DNA of 64,000 nucleotides. Origin: Sweltsa coloradensis (taxonomy: Eukaryota; Arthropoda; Insecta; Plecoptera; Chloroperlidae). The stretch is taken from positions 124,001-188,000 of the forward strand of contig JAMZAV010000104.1 of NCBI GenBank assembly GCA_024449915.1. The letters are read 5' to 3'. The notes under the pieces are model-generated. The model was not told where the DNA came from. It did not search any database and worked only from the letters and a program-made list of their open reading frames with translations. The translations under genes were made by a program, and so were the position numbers. Of this stretch, positions 10,774 to 24,217 are shown in pieces (within the stretch, counting starts at the first letter, position 1; each line of letters starts with the position of its first letter).

Positions 10774-11377
10774 GTGGCTCGTTGGTCTTGTGGTTAGCGT
10801 ATGTGCTTCCAATTGCAGAAGATCCAGGGTTCGATTCCCGCCAAAGTCAGAAGTTTTTTAACTTCTGATTTGGACTTAAGTCCATCAGTTCTTATCTTAG
10901 GAGTTTGTAAACGGTGACTTTGGAGCCGTCCTAGCAACGAAGCACATAATTAATTCAGAGTTGTTCTGAATCGGCCTTGTTGATTCTGGCGTTGATCCGC
11001 GTGTGTTTGCACTGTCCATACCACTAGGTTTGTTCGTTCGCGGACCTAGTTGTTAACACTCAAAAAGTCAGTGTCTACACTTTACACTGGCTTCTAGGCT
11101 AGTGTTATGAGTGCCAGTTTTAACACTGAAGCGAACGAACGGACCAAAATGGCTCTTTTCACAAAAGTGTGTGCGAACGAACAAACCTACTGATTGCTAT
11201 ATTTCCTATTAAAAATATTGATCTATGGTTGGTTATCACTCACTCGTCGATTGCGTCGGGGCCTACAGGGTTGGCTTGGTCGCTTTGATTTACAGTCCCC
11301 CACTGAAAATCAGTTATATAACTGAGTGGGTAGACTCTAAATACAATTTATTTAGTATTTATTTATTTATTTATTAT
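10774..11377 (+). mobile_element. tRNA-derived SINE, split by a MITE
   Basis: The head (about 10774-10842) is tRNA-like: TGGTTAGCGTATG as A-box-like segment and GGTTCGATTCC (10828-10838) as a B box. The body follows (GGTGACTTTGGAGCC, GCACTGTCCATACCACT), then the hairpin tail ATCAGTTATATAACTGAGTG and an ATTTATTT-rich end. A 162 bp MITE interrupts it at 11027-11188. The tail is shared with 1553-1765, 3568-3650, 23426-23490 and 37540-37600, suggesting a family recognised by one LINE partner. Confidence 0.8.
11027..11188. mobile_element. 162 bp MITE with 3 bp TSD (ACT)
   Basis: Perfect 16 bp inverted termini AGGTTTGTTCGTTCGC / GCGAACGAACAAACCT with ACT repeated on both sides. The SINE copy at 1553-1765 shows the unoccupied site CCATACCACTGAT, which proves the insertion limits. 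The 3 bp TSD suggests a PIF/Harbinger-type element. Confidence 0.9.
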
Positions 11378-11752
11378 AAACCTAGGAAACTGATATCATT
11401 TTTTTTCTTCAACATTAACTAAGGGGTGATCTAAGATACTATCTGTCAAACTGTAATTTGATGACCTTTTAGCTCTAGTTATAGACCTAGAACCAAAGAT
11501 AACAGAACTTTTGTAATGTGTGCAATCCAAATCCCTAATGAGAGTAGTTTTCACTGCACTTTCTTATTTGGATGCATCACAATATTACTAAGGTCAAAAC
11601 TTAAACTGAAAATTACTATTTTTCACCTTAATGCAGCTTCTCTTTCTTGAATAGTGGTGCAGATATGGTTGCCAAAGCTTGCCCTGATAGGTAGGCCTAT
11701 TGTACCTATGCCTTCTGTAACTTACCATTTGTTACAATTTATGACCCGGTAA

Positions 11753-12622
<870 letters not shown>

Positions 12623-12921
12623 TAGCCTGGGAATTGGCACTGTATTTCCTCATTTCCTGATTGTATTCCAATATTGACTCCACCCACTGTCAAGAGTATT
12701 TCTCAAGTTAAAATTATTATGCCTACTACTATTTCTAATAGACATATTTAAAACTTATTTCTTGCAGTTTAATCCAAATAAACAAAACTAGGCCTACATT
12801 TAGATTAAAATCACTTAGGTAAAGGTAGTATTCTGGAGACATGATTAAAGCAATAATTTTACATTATATTTCAATATTGCAACTACCGCATGTAGGCCTA
12901 TCACAAATATTGGTTCAATAA

Positions 12922-13664
<743 letters not shown>

Positions 13665-13875
13665 TAGGTTATATTGCTCATTCATATCATAAGCAACCCT
13701 TGACAAACACGCAATTGGTTGCTTGTGACTTGGTCAATGTGGAGCCCCCCATAGATTGCTCATAGCTCGTACATATCACCGCGCCTGCAACCAAGGGTCG
13801 AAATTAACTTCAATAAAAAAATACTGGTGCGATCATTAGGCCTACTGCCTACTCAATGGCATCCTTTTACATATA

Positions 13876-14786
13876 CAGTAAGATCTCTCTTATCCGATCT
13901 CCTCTTATCCGATGTTCCGTGTTAACCGAGCCGCCGCCGCCAAAAAAAAAAAAAACAAAAAAAAAATTAAAGTTTTAAATACGTAAATAAAACATAAAAA
14001 TAATTACAGACGCCGCGCCGCACTTTTTTAAATGTACTCGCATACATTTGTAGGCATGCCTTACGAGTGAGTGCAAAGAAGATAGATCGGCGATATATCT
14101 CGACTTTCGAGCAGTGTGCATCAGTGTACTGAGCGTATAGAGTTCAGTGGTCAGTGTGCGTCGGGCGCATCGCCGGTAAGCGTCAGTGCCACCCACTGAG
14201 CATATAGAGGTCAGTGTGCGTCGCGCGCCTGCGCGTGCGCATACGATCCAGCCATCTCACACACAGCTGTTCAAAGATGGTCGTTGTGGAACTAGATGCA
14301 ATCATGTTTCAAACCGATTCACGAAATTCGTAATCACGACACATTGAATTGTTATTCCTGGGCTTATCTTATTTCTTTCCCAGACTTATCTTGCGTCGTG
14401 AGCTTCAGCGCGGGCATAGTAGTGAGAGGTTTTCCCACATGAGAAAGAGAGCTAGGCCTAGGCCTATGTTTGCATTGTAGGCCTAGGCCTACTGCGTCGA
14501 GTTTAGGCCTAGGCCTAGACATACGTTTTTATTACGACATGTAGGCCTAATTGTGTACGTGTGTTCGTGAGCTTGAATTACAAGCTATTAAATCATTTAG
14601 TATACCCTGTATGAAGTGTATCGTGTGTATTTTATGTTCCTTTATCCATTACATGTGTCATATATCATTTTACCACATCAGGCTATGCTACGAGAGCAAA
14701 TAAACAATTGATCCGCGCCATCCGAGTTTTTCGCAAATCCGAGGTGCCCCCGGTCTCATCCAACTCGGATAAGAGAGATCTTACTG
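13876..14786. mobile_element. pogo/Tigger-like MITE in KATNA1 intron 3
   Basis: Identical 22 bp inverted termini CAGTAAGATCTCTCTTATCC(GA), flanked by TA on both sides (13874-13875 and 14787-14788). The CAGT...CTTATCCGA end and TA target fit pogo/Tigger elements. Inside are A-runs, GCCGCCGCC and AGGCCTAGGCCTA words, but no transposase. 911 bp, non-autonomous. Confidence 0.88.
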
Positions 14787-15528
14787 TACATAGGTAAAAC
14801 TCCAATTTCAAGATACCCTAAAAAGTAAAAACCCAATTTTACTTAAAACAAAATTGACATTAGCCCTGTATGGCTATATCCTGAAATCCTGTAGAGACTT
14901 CAGTAGTTTGAATTGGGTAAATAAAAATTTGAATTAAGGTTAACTGTAGGCAATAGGCCCTACACTATCCGCCTTGCAAAGATGATCCAGATAGCGCTTT
15001 TTGAGTTTGTTTTAGTATGCGTTACATTCACGAGCAGCACTGTAGATATTCATAGCTGCAAAGATCGTAAAAGCAAGCTTTATCATCCAGTAGGCCTTGT
15101 AAAATCTACATTGGTTGATGTGCAAACTAGGCTAGGCTCTAAGCTGATTGACTTTGGAGAAAGGGCTTTAGTATTTAATTTTTGTTTGTGTTTTCTTTCA
15201 GTTATTTGGTTTCATTTGTATTTTACAATTCTAAACAAATTGTTATTTATCAAAACACAAGCATCAACAATCCAATAACTATTGTCACTGTAAGCACCAC
15301 TAGTCATTACATCGCCAAACTATATGTTGTGTTAAAAAAGAAGGCGGTAATCTAGAAGGCCGCTGTCTATTCTAGCTAATTCTAGATACAGTGCTGCTTG
15401 CGAACGTGACAGACACTAAAATTAGAAGCTGCCCTCTTTATTCGCTAGCTCGCATTGGTGTTCCTTTGCATTGCGGATAATAGAGAATTTCCAATGTTCA
15501 ATATTAATTTTTGTGCATTTGATTTCAG

Positions 15529-15655
15529 GGACAGGTTGTGAAGCTCTGCTGAAGATCAACTTGCGAGAGGTGAAAGTAGATTCTAATGTAGACCTCAAAG
15601 ACGTTGCTTCAAGACTCAAGGGCTATTCTGGAGCGGACATCACCAACGTTTGCCG
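15529..15655 (+). CDS. KATNA1: Katanin p60 coding exon 4
   Basis: Acceptor GATTTCAG ends at 15528, donor GTATGT starts at 15656. It joins exon 3 in phase 1 (Arg made of A + GG) and the last exon in phase 2. It encodes about residues 451-492, the AAA small (lid) domain: EALLKINLREVKVDSNVDLK and then the sensor-2 region GYSGADITNVCR, which is nearly invariant in katanin p60. The open frame runs on into the intron for a few codons, so the donor is placed at the GTATGT that keeps frame with exon 5. Confidence 0.93.
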
Positions 15656-17071
15656 GTATGTAACAAATGTTTCACATTTTAATAATTGGGGAACAAAGTA
15701 AAGTACATTTAGGCAATCCGAGGAAACAAGGAACAGTATGGCTCTCTGGCGCGCGAGTGAGGAACTAGAAAATCGGGGATAGGTACGCCCACCTGATAGG
15801 AAAACGCATGGGGAATCGCGTCAGTCTACGAAAATACTAAGAAATATTATGATTGTATATTTAATTCACCAAAATTGCAATTTAGAAAGCAATAAAATAC
15901 AGTAACCAAATAGATTTCCATCCATTTCAACCATTTACTCATACAAAACTACCTGAAAAGTATTATCTAAACTTGACTTTTGGGTCTCGGCAGTGAATGT
16001 TGACAGGTTCTTGAATGAAGCATATATATGGGACATTATTTTATCTTGCCGATTACACTACCGATTAATGTCTGTGTTTATATGTAAGCAGATTACACCA
16101 GATGTTTGAAAAATGGATTTAACCTCACATCGCCCTTCATTTTGCACATTTAAATGCCTTTGTCAGCCGTTCACGCGAGATTTTTAGGCCTAGATTTGCT
16201 TTGGTGCGGTGTCAAAGTAGGCCTAGGGCCTACATGTTTATTATTTCGTGGAGGCTCTTCATTAAATAATATAATAAGCTCGAAAGAGTGTGATGGCCTA
16301 CATACAAAATTAAGTCTGGCCAGAATATTATTATTTAAGCCAGAGTTTAGCACGTCTGCTAGGCCCTAGGCGACTTGGCTGTAAATGCGAGATCAACACG
16401 CCTAGACAACACAGCTGACGGAGCCTATCCAATTTATTGAAATAAATTTATAGTTTTGGGATACAGACTGGTTAATTATTTTTTAAATTTATATTTTAGT
16501 AACAAAAATTATTAGGTAGTTTTCTTCTAGCCGAGTCATTTGACACCTAGGGATGGTTGAAACTGGCAAGCAGTAGGCCTAGGCCAAGCTAGGCGGCCGT
16601 CTATTTTCCGCGCTGTTCTCTCAGTTTATCACAGCTCTAGGCTATTAACATTTTGTCAAATTACTAGTCCACGCTTGCTTTAGCATATTGTACTACAAGG
16701 TTATTTTATACTCTGGGATTAGTAATTGATGCTCTTTGTTTTAGGGCAAACAAATCATAGACGCTAGTAATTTGAAATGCAGTACGTGGGAAGAACGTAC
16801 CCTATATGAAATCACTTATTCTTTACAGATTTTCATTATGTTTAAACTTTAACTATACCACAAGATATTAACCTATAGTTCTGAATCATTTTCTATTATG
16901 TAACTGGACGTTTTCAACAGAAAAAGTAGGTTTCAAGCTAGGGTCCATGCAATGTTAGCCAAGCGTGTGGACGGCAGCTATCCCCTTTTACCCGGCCATC
17001 TTGCTAAACAGCTGATTGCTCACTAGCGCTCCATCGGACCTTTTTTCTCCGGATTTTAATTTGCATTTTAA
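15656..17071. other. KATNA1 intron 4, first part: no gene seen
   Basis: AT-rich intronic sequence with scattered TAGGCCTA words. Antisense and sense short frames around 16154-16369 overlap each other and carry no known motif. Confidence 0.5.
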
Positions 17072-17150
17072 CTAGGAAAACACCAAAGTTGTTGTTGGCC
17101 GAGTGAGCACGTCACTCATGTGTTGAGTACACAGTAACATTCCATTTCCT
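17072..17150 (-). mobile_element. Helentron/HINE 3' end fragment (GAGTGAGC family)
   Basis: CTAGGAAAACACCAAAGTTG followed by a GCCGAGTGAGC subterminal motif and ATGTGTTGAGTAC, matching the 3' ends at 25789 (minus) and 26169 and 32437 (plus). Only the end is present. Confidence 0.55.
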
Positions 17151-17869
17151 CCTTGGAATTATTAAGGAAAACGCTTAAGTCCCGCCGCGTTGATGGATGA
17201 GCGTAATTTTTTAAAACCGAAAAAAGCATAAAATTGCCATTTTTTTAACAAATAATTTTTTGATTACGCTCAGATTTCACAAGAATACCTAGATTAATTC
17301 ATAAAATAAAGATTCTGTGAAAAAATCATTACAATCGGGTAAAGCATGTATGTGTTATGAGTAGGGCCTACACCGAATAGTATTTTTACGAACCGGATAA
17401 TCGTTTAAGAAACCGGTTTTCGCTCCGCAAGATTTTGTGTGTATATCTTCCCCCCCGCCACTGCACTAAACAGCTTTTAAGACAAGCACTCATCAATTAT
17501 CATAATCCCAAGATGTAATGCTGTCCCATAAACAATGACATGTTGATGAAGTAGTATTTCATAATCACGAAAGAGGAACAGCTGCAGGCCATTAAGATAG
17601 CACTCGAGATTCCTTGCATCTGCTTTATATCTTGTCACAGTCTAGTCAAGGTCACGATGCATTGGCGCGGGGCGGGGCTGGGGCCCCCGAATACTGGAGA
17701 GTAAACAAGATAAGGAAAGGCTAGCCTATGCAGTATCTCTATTCCCATGTGATTAATTTCAGTTATTACCACTGGTGACAGCTTTAATTGACATCTAGCA
17801 GATTGAAAACATTAGAATTGTTATGGTTATTATTTACGCAGTATAATCTCTGGAAGATCGCGAGTGGTT

Positions 17870-18275
17870 AAGACAGATTTATTTATTTATGTCTCTATTT
17901 GCAACAGGCAATGTAGCCCACTAGTGCAAATTTAATAGAGAAGGGAGGAGGGGAAACCCGGTACCGGCACATAGCCTACTCCTACCGAAAAGTACCAAGA
18001 GGACCAACGGCTTTACGTCCCATCCGAAAGGACGGTGTAACTTTTGACAGTCATATAGGTTCCTCCACTAACCCGGACTGCCGAGCAGACGGCGCCAAGG
18101 AGAACGAAGCTGTCACACAAGCTTACGAACCCTAGTCTGATCTAGCCAGCGATATACGTGTGTTTCAGGGCAGAGCGGCGACCCACTCAACCCCTGACCA
18201 CGCCCGATGTTGCTTAACTTCAGTGTTCGAGTGGGAACTGGTTAAACGACCGCGGCTAAATCGCTGGCTGGGTTG
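17870..18275 (-). mobile_element. 5S rRNA-derived SINE
   Basis: Reading the - strand: a 5S-like head (18270 to 18144), a conserved middle with GGATGGGACGTAAAGCCGTT, a TTTGCACTAGTGGGCTAC region and an ATAAATAAATAA tail. The order head, central domain and short-repeat tail is that of SINE3-type elements. It is nested in the hAT at 17362-18534. Confidence 0.75.
18144..18270 (-). ncRNA. 5S rRNA-like head of the SINE (Pol III promoter)
   Basis: The internal control region GAAGTTAAGCAACATCGGGC (complement of 18201-18221) matches 5S rRNA almost exactly, followed by GGTCAGGGGTTGAGTGGGTC in place of the rRNA GGTTAGTACTTGGATGGGTG. The ends AGCCAGCGA and TCGCTGGCT pair perfectly (18144-18152 with 18261-18269). 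At about 127 nt it is slightly longer than true 5S, and the divergent ends indicate a SINE head and not a ribosomal gene. Confidence 0.8.
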
Positions 18276-19149
18276 GGGGGAGGGGGAGGGGGCATACTCA
18301 ACACACTGCCACTAGTCGGCGGCATGAACAAAGGACATTATAATTCGAAAGAAAATCGCCGCCAAGCACAAAAGAAATGAGAAAGCGCATGTTTAGATTA
18401 ACCTTCAGCATACAATGTGACACCTGTGTTGCATGGGAAAGCGCGGCAAAATGAAAAAAAACGTGATTTTTGAATTTTCGAAAACCCGGTTTACGAAATG
18501 AAAACCGGTTTCCGATTATTCGATGTAGGCCCTAGTTATGAGTCAAAGAAATTTTTTAAAAATAAAAATAAAATCGTAAAATTGCACACGAGAAACGAGA
18601 AATAATTTTTCAATTGCGCTTAAAAAAACGTGGCAGTTCTAAGTTCAGAGATTTCGAAGGCCTTCATAAAATTTCATCTCAATTGGAGTATCGGTTTAGC
18701 CGGAATCATGTTAACAGACACACAATAATACAAACAGGAAAAAAATCATTCCGGATTTTTTTCTCCAGTGTAGTTAAATGGAATCTTCGCTACGCTCATC
18801 CAAATAATACTATTACTGCCTAGATAAGAGTAGTAGGCCCTATATTATTTGTTTGGACATTATATTAATTGATTGAGTTACCTCTGGATAGGCCTACGTT
18901 GGCTATTTTAGATTTTTACCTGAATTTTGGTGTTAATTTTTTTTTTGTCATGTGATAAATAAATTTGATAATCTTTGATTTTACATTGATTACGAAGTTA
19001 TAGTCGAATCTTGACCCAAAAAGTAATAACTAATTAGGCCTACAGTAATTATGATTAGGGGTGTGAGAGTACTCGAAATGTCAAGTGATTTTTTTAGTTT
19101 CTTTTTATACTTGACGTCGAGTTTGGTTTTAGGCTTGAAGTTTCCGAGT

Positions 19150-19665
19150 CGAGTTTTAAACATATGGAATCCTATCCTAGGAGAGGTAAATCAACCAAGC
19201 CGAGCAGAGAATAAAACTTGACCATCTCCGATTTTGGTGAAACTTGGCAAATCTACTCTTACTAACATGTAGATTGATTGTGGAAAATTTTGTATTCCTG
19301 ACGCGCTTAGTTTTTCAAGTAACGCCCCGCTCAAAAACTCAAATTTGGTGACGCCAAGTGGCGTACCTGAATTGGTAACTTTTAAACCGTTGGGCGTGAA
19401 AGGCTAATTTTTTTTTTTAATGAGTTTTTATTGGCAATTTAATTTATATGTACCACATTTTGAATGCATTCCTGATTGTGAAACCATGTAAAAAATCTAA
19501 ATTTGTTTTTAAACCTACCCTGCAAGACAAAGTATTTTACTTTTTTATGTGTTTTTGACTTTTTGTATAGATGTTTTTTACATCTACAAAAAAATTGGAA
19601 TGGAATGGCATTGGGATCATGATTTATGATATAACACAGGGTCATGTGCATCAAATGTGTGCTAC
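19150..19665 (+). repeat. Interspersed repeat copy 1 (TGAAACTTGGCAAATCTACT)
   Basis: Shares about 500 bp with 22925-23345 (same strand) and part with 25005-25185 (opposite strand): TGAAACTTGGCAAATCTACT, CTTACTAACATGTAGATTGA, GAATGCATTCCTGATTGTGA. No ORF common to the copies and no clear termini. Class unknown. Confidence 0.7.
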
Positions 19666-20175
19666 CTATGTGTAGAGATGTTCAACGATATTGATTTTCA
19701 ATACGATATCGATATCGCGGAAAAATTGAGCCTTTTTTTGATATCGATACCCCGCCGTCATATCCGAAATATTGCGATATCGTAGCTTTATCTTTCTCTA
19801 TGTTAAATGTCCTGCCGCGGTCTGCACTACACATTTTTGAAGTTCAACGGAACGCTCCTCCCACTTCTCCGCTACGATCGCCCGCCAGCGCCTAGCCAAT
19901 GCCCGCGCACCTCCCTCCAACCTCGCTCTCGATTCACGTAGTGTGCTGCATGGGACTTCAGTCAAGTTGCTCCCGCCCTAGTGAAAACATCGACGATGCA
20001 ACTCGTTATCTTTACGCGTTCCGGGTTCAAGCATTATTTATTATGAGGTGTAAAAAACATGTTTCAAGTAGATTCACTTGAAAATACATCAAATATATCA
20101 ATATCAAGCACACAAGACATGCATTTACGATAGTACCGTATGAAAAATTGACATTTTCACGGTCGAAAAAAGTTT

Positions 20176-20289
20176 CTCTAGTTATGTCAGTTTTTACCTT
20201 CCATTTGTAGTGCAATTCAAATTTGCAGCAATCTCTAGTTATGTCAGTTTTTACCTTCCATTTGTAGTGCAATTCAAATTTGCAGCAAT
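20176..20289. repeat. 57 bp tandem duplication
   Basis: Two adjacent, apparently identical 57 bp units starting CTCTAGTTATGTCAGTTTTT and ending TTTGCAGCAAT. Perfect identity suggests a recent event or assembly artefact. About 130 bp before the last KATNA1 exon. Confidence 0.85.
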
Positions 20290-20420
20290 TAATTTCTTTG
20301 AAAAATAAAAATCCACTACTCAAATTTGTGGAAACCAAACTACAACTGATTGTTAATCCCTTATAAACAAATTACCGATAAATGTTTAATTCATGAATTG
20401 TGAATGTGTTTCTTCCCCAG

Positions 20421-20619
20421 CGATGCCTCCATGATGTCCATGAGAAGAAAGATTGCTGGCCTGCGTCCCGACCAAATAAGGAACCTACCGAAGGAGGAGC
20501 TAGACCTACCCGTGTCGAACCAAGACTTCATCGAGGCAGTAGCAAAATGCAACAAGAGTGTGTCAAAAGAAGATCTGGACAAATATGAGAAATGGATGAA
20601 AGAATTTGGATCCACGTGA
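20421..20619 (+). CDS. KATNA1: Katanin p60 last coding exon (C-terminal VPS4-type helix domain)
   Basis: Acceptor TTCTTCCCCAG ends at 20420; stop TGA at 20617-20619. It encodes about residues 493-558, beginning with the RDASMMSMRRKIAGL segment and finishing with the katanin signature SVSKEDLDKYEKWMKEFGST. This tail is needed for hexamer assembly and ATPase function in the family. With this exon the total is 558 codons with no internal stop, which supports a functional gene despite introns packed with transposons. A candidate poly(A) signal follows at 20751. Confidence 0.95.
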
Positions 20620-20750
20620 TACTAAACCTTAACAGGCAAAAGCCATAACCTTTAACCAAATCCACATGAACAGGGTTCATTACAAATTTCGTATGAAGCC
20701 CGGCATGACTACTGAAGGGTGTGGGGCACTAATGCTGTACCATGCCGTAC

Positions 20751-20756
20751 AATAAA
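20751..20756 (+). promoter_or_regulatory. Candidate KATNA1 polyadenylation signal
   Basis: AATAAA about 132 bp after the stop codon, followed by AT-rich sequence. It is the first canonical hexamer after the stop; a longer 3'UTR is possible. Confidence 0.5.
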
Positions 20757-22924
20757 AAATCAATTAACAACTAATCGGTTCGCTAATTACTCTGTCTGTA
20801 ATCAGAAGAGACATCTAGCGTAGAATTTAACTGTAATTGTGTGTGATGGTTCGTATCCTAGAATAATGTCACAAATCTGCAAGCAGTTTTGTAAGTTGCG
20901 ATTCACCAATCATATCGTAGATGAAACTGCGTAATTGTAGTCTTCTACTGAGATACTACATCGCAGGGCTCGATAGCATATCATCACCATTATGTAGAAG
21001 TAGCCAAGTTAGGCATTTTATTCATCAGTGAATTTAGCCTAGGCAGACTGATGAAAATTTGACGCACGTGGACATGTTGGACACCAAATAACTTTTATTG
21101 TTATTCGACTACCGTAGTCGTTAATCCATGGATTCAACTTGTAGTTTGCATTTTGCAATACTAGTATAGTCCCTATTACTAGTTGGATTGTGTCTGCTTC
21201 TAATGGCAAAATGTGTACTAGTACTAGTAAAGTGGTTTCTCAAACCAGAGTGAGGCAATGCTAGATAATTATTGTACATAGCCATGGCATTTCAAGTGGG
21301 CTTAGTGGTATCTAGGCATGTGTGTGTTGTTTTGGTGTGGATGGTTGGGTTAATGTTGACTATAGTTAAATCTTCTTTGATAGAAGATAGAAATTATTTT
21401 AGGCGTACATATGAAAATGTGAGTCATGCGTGGTTGTTCCTAAAACCCTGTCTCGAAAAAGCACATCGGGCAACGAGCTTAAACTGAACAAGATATGTTA
21501 CTTATTTATTTCTCACGTTTGAGAGTAGACTAGTGAATTTTTATATTGTATATTGTTGATAACTGTGTATTGTTATGTATTTTACTTCAAACCTGAGATT
21601 CAGGGGTGGGTAAAGATGTCTAGTTAGTGGCTTAATTGAAGAACTTTTTATCACCTTTTAGTGAAAAAGTATTTCACAAGCATTTCACAAAAGACAAAGA
21701 CTAAAATAAATTCTCAAGAAACCAACAATTTGTTGAACCCTTTGGCCATCTTAGTATTACTTGATTTTAGTGGTACAATTTTAAGTATTTTCAAGATGTT
21801 ATCTTTTCATATCATTCACTATTCTTGCCATTTACACACACATAACATCTGGACCTACTACTTAACAGAATGGGGAAAGGTTTAAACCGGGGAGGGGAGG
21901 GCTTAACATTTAATGACCTTTTTATGATTTCAGAATGTAATACTACATAGGCCTACTTGATATATTTTTTAATGAAATTTTATTGATGCAATATAGATAC
22001 TGTATTATATCTAGACCAGTTATGCACATGTTAGCTAAAATATTTAACTCCTGCACCTTATCAAAAGTATGGAGGATAATCTGAATTTATCAAGTTGTAA
22101 TCACTGCTTTATTGTTGGTAGTTATGGTAACTTCTTGTACCATAGTACGGTACATAATAGGGATGGATGCAAAATATGTGTAATTTCAGTAAACGTGTAA
22201 ACTGTTGTTGGGGAGGCATGTAGATGCTTGTTACTGTTCTGTTGAATTTTTAATCCCGACAAAGATAATTAATAATTATTCTTTACTCTTCAGGGAAAAA
22301 AATCAGAAATAATCTTCCAGTGAAAGTGATGCATTGTGACTTTTGACAGTTATTTATGTTTATCATTGCGTCAGATGTATAAACAAGTGTTAAGTTATTG
22401 TCCAACAGTTCCTGAACTTTGAGCTAGTGCAGTACAAAATACAATGTCAATATCAGACATTGTCTCTCAGTCGGTAACAAATTAAACTATTGATTTCCTT
22501 AAATGTACGTAGCAAGCATGTGCACGCCTCAACATGTGAAATGTGTACACACCATTCCTAGTACATACTATTGTTTGTAATGTTATATAAGATTGCTTCA
22601 AGGTATTTTAATACTTTATCTTAAAAATTCCCAGTGCCTAGCAGTGTTAAATACATTTTTCTACAAAACTTTCAATCTTAACACACATTTGTTTTCATTT
22701 TACTTCCTGTCCTAAACTAACAATTTCCTTCAATATAGTAGGCCTACTTACACCCTATATTTTTAATATTTTAAGGTTTTTCTTTTTTACCCATATGACA
22801 AATTATCACAATGAATTGGATCCTTAATCAATACCAAATTATATTTTCTTCTGCTATGAAACGTTGATCCATCATTCCCATTATCACCGTTTTCCTGCAT
22901 TCATAATTTTTTGTAATGGGTAAT
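20757..22924. other. No gene seen; possible long KATNA1 3'UTR or intergenic DNA
   Basis: Mostly unique AT-rich sequence without repeats matching elsewhere in the window. Short open frames (for example 21272-21487 and 21661-21885) have no recognisable motifs. Lack of transposons over 2 kb contrasts with the surroundings and could mean 3'UTR or regulatory constraint. Confidence 0.4.
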
Positions 22925-23345
22925 CTAATCTCATGTCAAATCAACTAGGCCATTTCAATGATCATCTCGGATTTTTATGAAACTTGGCAAATCTACTCTT
23001 ACTAACATGAAGATTGATTGTGAAAAATGTTGTTTTCCTGGCGCGCTTAGTTTTTGAGTATGGCTCAAAAACTCAAATTTGGCGTTTTGAACCGTTGGAC
23101 GTAAAAGTATTTTTTTTTAATTAACGAGTGTCTTATTAACAATTTAATTTGTATTTATTTGAATGCATTCCTGATTGTGAAACCATGTAAAAAATCTAAA
23201 TTTGTTTTTAAACCTACCCTACGAGAAAAAGTATTTTTTTGTGAGGTGTTTTTACCTGTACAAAAAAAATTGGGATGCGATGGCATTAGGATCATGATAT
23301 ATCACAGGGTCATGCACCAAATATGTGTTATGTGTCAGTTTTAAC
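22925..23345 (+). repeat. Interspersed repeat copy 2
   Basis: Partner of 19150-19665, with GGATTTTTATGAAACTTGGC, TTTAGTTTTTGAGTATGGCT and GAATGCATTCCTGATTGTGA. The open frame at 23159-23344 lies in this repeat and is not a gene. Confidence 0.7.
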
Positions 23346-23404
23346 CTGAAAAATCAGCCTCTAGGGAGCCTATTATTGGTAAATGGTAATAGGTACTAAT
23401 ATTG

Positions 23405-23500
23405 TTACAAGTCGTGATCAAAAATTTATTTATTTATTTATTTATTTAACGTCTATCCTATTCAGTTATAAAAACTGATTTACAAAGGAGGACAACTAAA
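23405..23500 (-). mobile_element. SINE/LINE 3' tail copy
   Basis: On the - strand: TTGTCCTCCTTTGTAAATCA, GTTTTTATAACTGAATAGGA, TAGACGTTAAATAAATAAAT. The hairpin tail (ATCAGTT..AACTGA) matches 3568-3650 and the SINE at 10774-11377. Confidence 0.65.
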
Positions 23501-23669
23501 TAAATCTAATTACATAGATGCAGAAACAACAATAAACTACATTTTCGTAGATATTTGAAATAGTAGCATTACAACAACAATGCATTTAAACACAACAATT
23601 TTCGTAACAAATAAAAAAAATATATATTATATGCATTTATGAATGAATCAAATATAAAAAAGGGTGTAG

Positions 23670-23760
23670 AATGAAAAGAAAAGAAAAGAAAGGGGAAAAA
23701 AAGAGAAAGAAAGAAAGAAAGAAAGAAAAAAAAACATTAAAAAAGAAAAAAGAAAAAAAC
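23670..23760. repeat. GAAA microsatellite / purine tract
   Basis: About 90 bases almost entirely purine: AAAAGAAAAG units, GAAAGAAAGAAAGAAAGAAA and A runs. Possible H-DNA former and assembly-prone. Confidence 0.9.
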
Positions 23761-24217
23761 TGATTTATTAGACGATCCCACTCAAACGAATATGAGGTTT
23801 GCCAAAAATCAGGAACAGCAAATCAGGGAGTAATCAATCTTTCGCGGAAGAAACCACCGAACGCGAATCTTCATTCTTGTGTTCAACCATCATTCTTGTG
23901 TTCAAATCTTGATTACAATTTAGTGCAAAAGATCTTGACTCTAATATATAATTATATCAGATATATAATTATTTAAAATTGTTCAATCAAAAACTGATCA
24001 CAGCAATGATACAGGACACCTAACTCAAGTTGCAAGTTCCACCAGTGGGCGGCAACCAGACAATCTAGGCAGAAAAATATCAATTGAAAATACATTGAAT
24101 ACATCAAAATCAAAGCAATAATGAACAAATAAAGAATGTTAAATAAAACTGACATTAATGCAATGCATTGAAATAAATTTAAATTAAATTGCCAATAAAA
24201 AAGTTTAATTTTTTTAA

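Larger units (their letters stand above)
17362..18534. mobile_element. Non-autonomous hAT with 8 bp TSD, carrying a 5S SINE
   Basis: Exact 8 bp duplication GTTATGAG (17354-17361 and 18535-18542). Termini TAGGGCCTACACCGAATA and TATTCGATGTAGGCCCTA differ at one of 18 positions; subterminal AACCGGTTT-like words occur on both sides. No transposase. A 5S-headed SINE lies inside in reverse orientation. Confidence 0.9.
17164..18801 (-). mobile_element. HINE-like element split by a hAT insertion
   Basis: The left part 17164-17361 (GGAAAACGCTTAAGTCCCGC, GATGGATGAGCG) and the right part 18543-18801 (ending CGCTACGCTCATCC) rejoin exactly when the hAT at 17362-18534 and one TSD copy are removed. The rejoined order matches 24218-24983. 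Confidence 0.75.

Noticed and set aside
13975..14196. 73-codon antisense frame
   Set aside because: Inside the pogo-like MITE, without transposase similarity.
18144..18270. Genuine 5S ribosomal RNA gene
   Set aside because: Only the internal control region is well kept; the ends and length differ and a SINE body and tail follow.
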